This document shows, piece after piece, positions 63,486 through 64,000 of a DNA stretch of 64,000 nt (position 1 is the stretch's first letter; the number at the start of each line of letters is the position of its first letter). Below the pieces are notes generated by a model. The model saw only the letters and a program-made list of their open reading frames with translations, searched no databases and was not told where the DNA came from. Origin of the DNA: Zygaena filipendulae (Eukaryota > Arthropoda > Insecta > Lepidoptera > Zygaenidae); contig CAJRBF020000001.1 in the NCBI GenBank assembly GCA_907165275.2, forward strand, positions 620,001 to 684,000, read 5' to 3'. The position numbers and the translations under genes are program-made.

Positions 63486-64000
63486 ATGGCGCACGAACGG
63501 CAAACTCCTAGCGCCATGTCGAGTGAGGAGGAACGTTTAAACTCATTTGTAAATTGGCCACTGGCATACTTGTCACCGGAAAGTTTGGCAAAAAGTGGTT
63601 TCTATTTCATAGGTCGCGGTGACGAAGTGCGTTGTGCGTACTGCAATGTCGAGATAATGAACTGGTTGCAACTCGACGAACCTGACCAAGAACACAGGCG
63701 GTGGTCACCGCGGTGTCCACTATTTCGCTCCATTGCTGATACATCATTTGATCGCGACGAGTGCGGCATATTCGGTGCAGACACCAATTATATAGACCCC
63801 CACGTTAAGACGCTTAGGGAACATGCGCAAAAAGAGCACCACCACAACAACGTTGTCGCCAACACTACTACGCAAGTTCCTCACGAAACTGACGAGAAAA
63901 TGTGCCAGGTAGATAAGTGTTGTAAAGTTTGTTTCGATGAAGAGTGCAATGTATGTTTGACGCCGTGCGGACATGTGGTTGCATGCGCCGCGTGTAGTTT
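63486..64000 (+). CDS. iap: Inhibitor of apoptosis protein, BIR plus RING, cut by window end
   Basis: ATG at 63486; a second in-frame ATG is at 63516. The single BIR domain (about residues 17-82) has the full zinc set C-x2-C-x16-H-x6-C (CAYC ... H ... C) with the upstream GFYFIGRGDEVRC pattern. After a His-rich linker a RING starts at about residue 145 with CKVCFDEECNVCLTPCGH, still open at the edge. IAPs of this build bind caspases or pro-apoptotic proteins through BIR and act as ubiquitin ligases through RING. No intron is seen in 515 nt. It may be a captured host gene in the Polinton, a virus-derived iap, or a host gene beyond the element. Confidence 0.9.
   Translation, partial: MAHERQTPSAMSSEEERLNSFVNWPLAYLSPESLAKSGFYFIGRGDEVRCAYCNVEIMNWLQLDEPDQEHRRWSPRCPLFRSIADTSFDRDECGIFGADTNYIDPHVKTLREHAQKEHHHNNVVANTTTQVPHETDEKMCQVDKCCKVCFDEECNVCLTPCGHVVACAACS

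Larger units (their letters stand above)
49366..64000 (+). mobile_element. Polinton/adintovirus element, right end outside window
   Basis: A contiguous block of virus-type genes with tight spacing: packaging ATPase, retroviral-type integrase, adenain-like protease, penton-like and major capsid proteins, PLA2/pX minor capsid protein and protein-primed PolB. This set defines Polintons/adintoviruses. Rightward genes occupy 49741-56765 and leftward genes 57115-63068. All core frames are open, so the element is young or still functional apart from the -1 site at 53752. The right end is not visible; the 61779-64000 part is included by inference. Confidence 0.85.

Overview
The window looks like part of an insect nuclear genome, most probably a moth or butterfly. 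The evidence is a dense field of nested LTR retrotransposons (BEL/Pao, Gypsy, Copia), fragments of LINE reverse transcriptase, dozens of short repeats ending in a hairpin followed by CTAG (a form common in Lepidoptera, from memory), spliced genes with GT-AG introns, and a Polinton/adintovirus-type element. I see no rRNA, tRNA or CRISPR array, and very little that looks like single-copy host sequence.

Layout. 1-11160 is an almost perfect tandem duplication with period 5724 bp, carrying LINE debris. 11161-12639 has no gene. 12640-12918 is an orphan terminal repeat of a Polinton-like element; it interrupts the start of a retrotransposon gag gene whose primer-binding site and 1.16-kb LTR follow (12919-14439). 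That retrotransposon itself interrupts a BEL/Pao pol gene (14440-16620). 16770-17600 is a 138-bp tandem repeat, followed by two foldback structures. 18405-27822 is a complete Gypsy-type insertion with apparently identical 403-bp LTRs and an ATAG target duplication. It has lost protease, RT and RNase H, and it is split by a non-coding element with 2.3-kb LTRs and a CCAC duplication. 28336-35496 holds an intact transposase-like gene just downstream of a six-exon gene. 35497-40301 is a repeat desert with foldbacks and Helitron-like elements. 40385-43144 is a satellite of 413-bp dimers. 43145-44740 is an inverted-repeat-bounded transposase relic. 44690-48441 is a decayed Copia element. It is interrupted by a BEL/Pao element (48442-49365), which is in turn interrupted by the Polinton/adintovirus.

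The most interesting part is 49366 to the right edge: a young-looking Polinton/adintovirus with its left terminal repeat. Rightward genes are a packaging ATPase, a conserved protein of unknown role, a fibre-like repeat protein, a chromodomain integrase, a phospholipase-A2/pX-like minor capsid protein, an adenain-like protease, a penton-like protein, a double-jelly-roll-type major capsid protein and a conserved small protein. Leftward genes are a 148-aa protein, a protein-primed DNA polymerase B and a spliced gene. At the right edge an inhibitor-of-apoptosis gene (one BIR plus RING) runs off the window. Together these cover integration, replication, packaging, maturation and capsid, with IAP as a possible host-interaction gene. 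The protease frame has no plausible ATG and is entered from the minor-capsid frame at a canonical A AAA AAC slippery site directly before the stop codon, which suggests programmed -1 frameshifting. The right terminal repeat lies outside the window, so membership of IAP and the spliced gene in the element is an inference.
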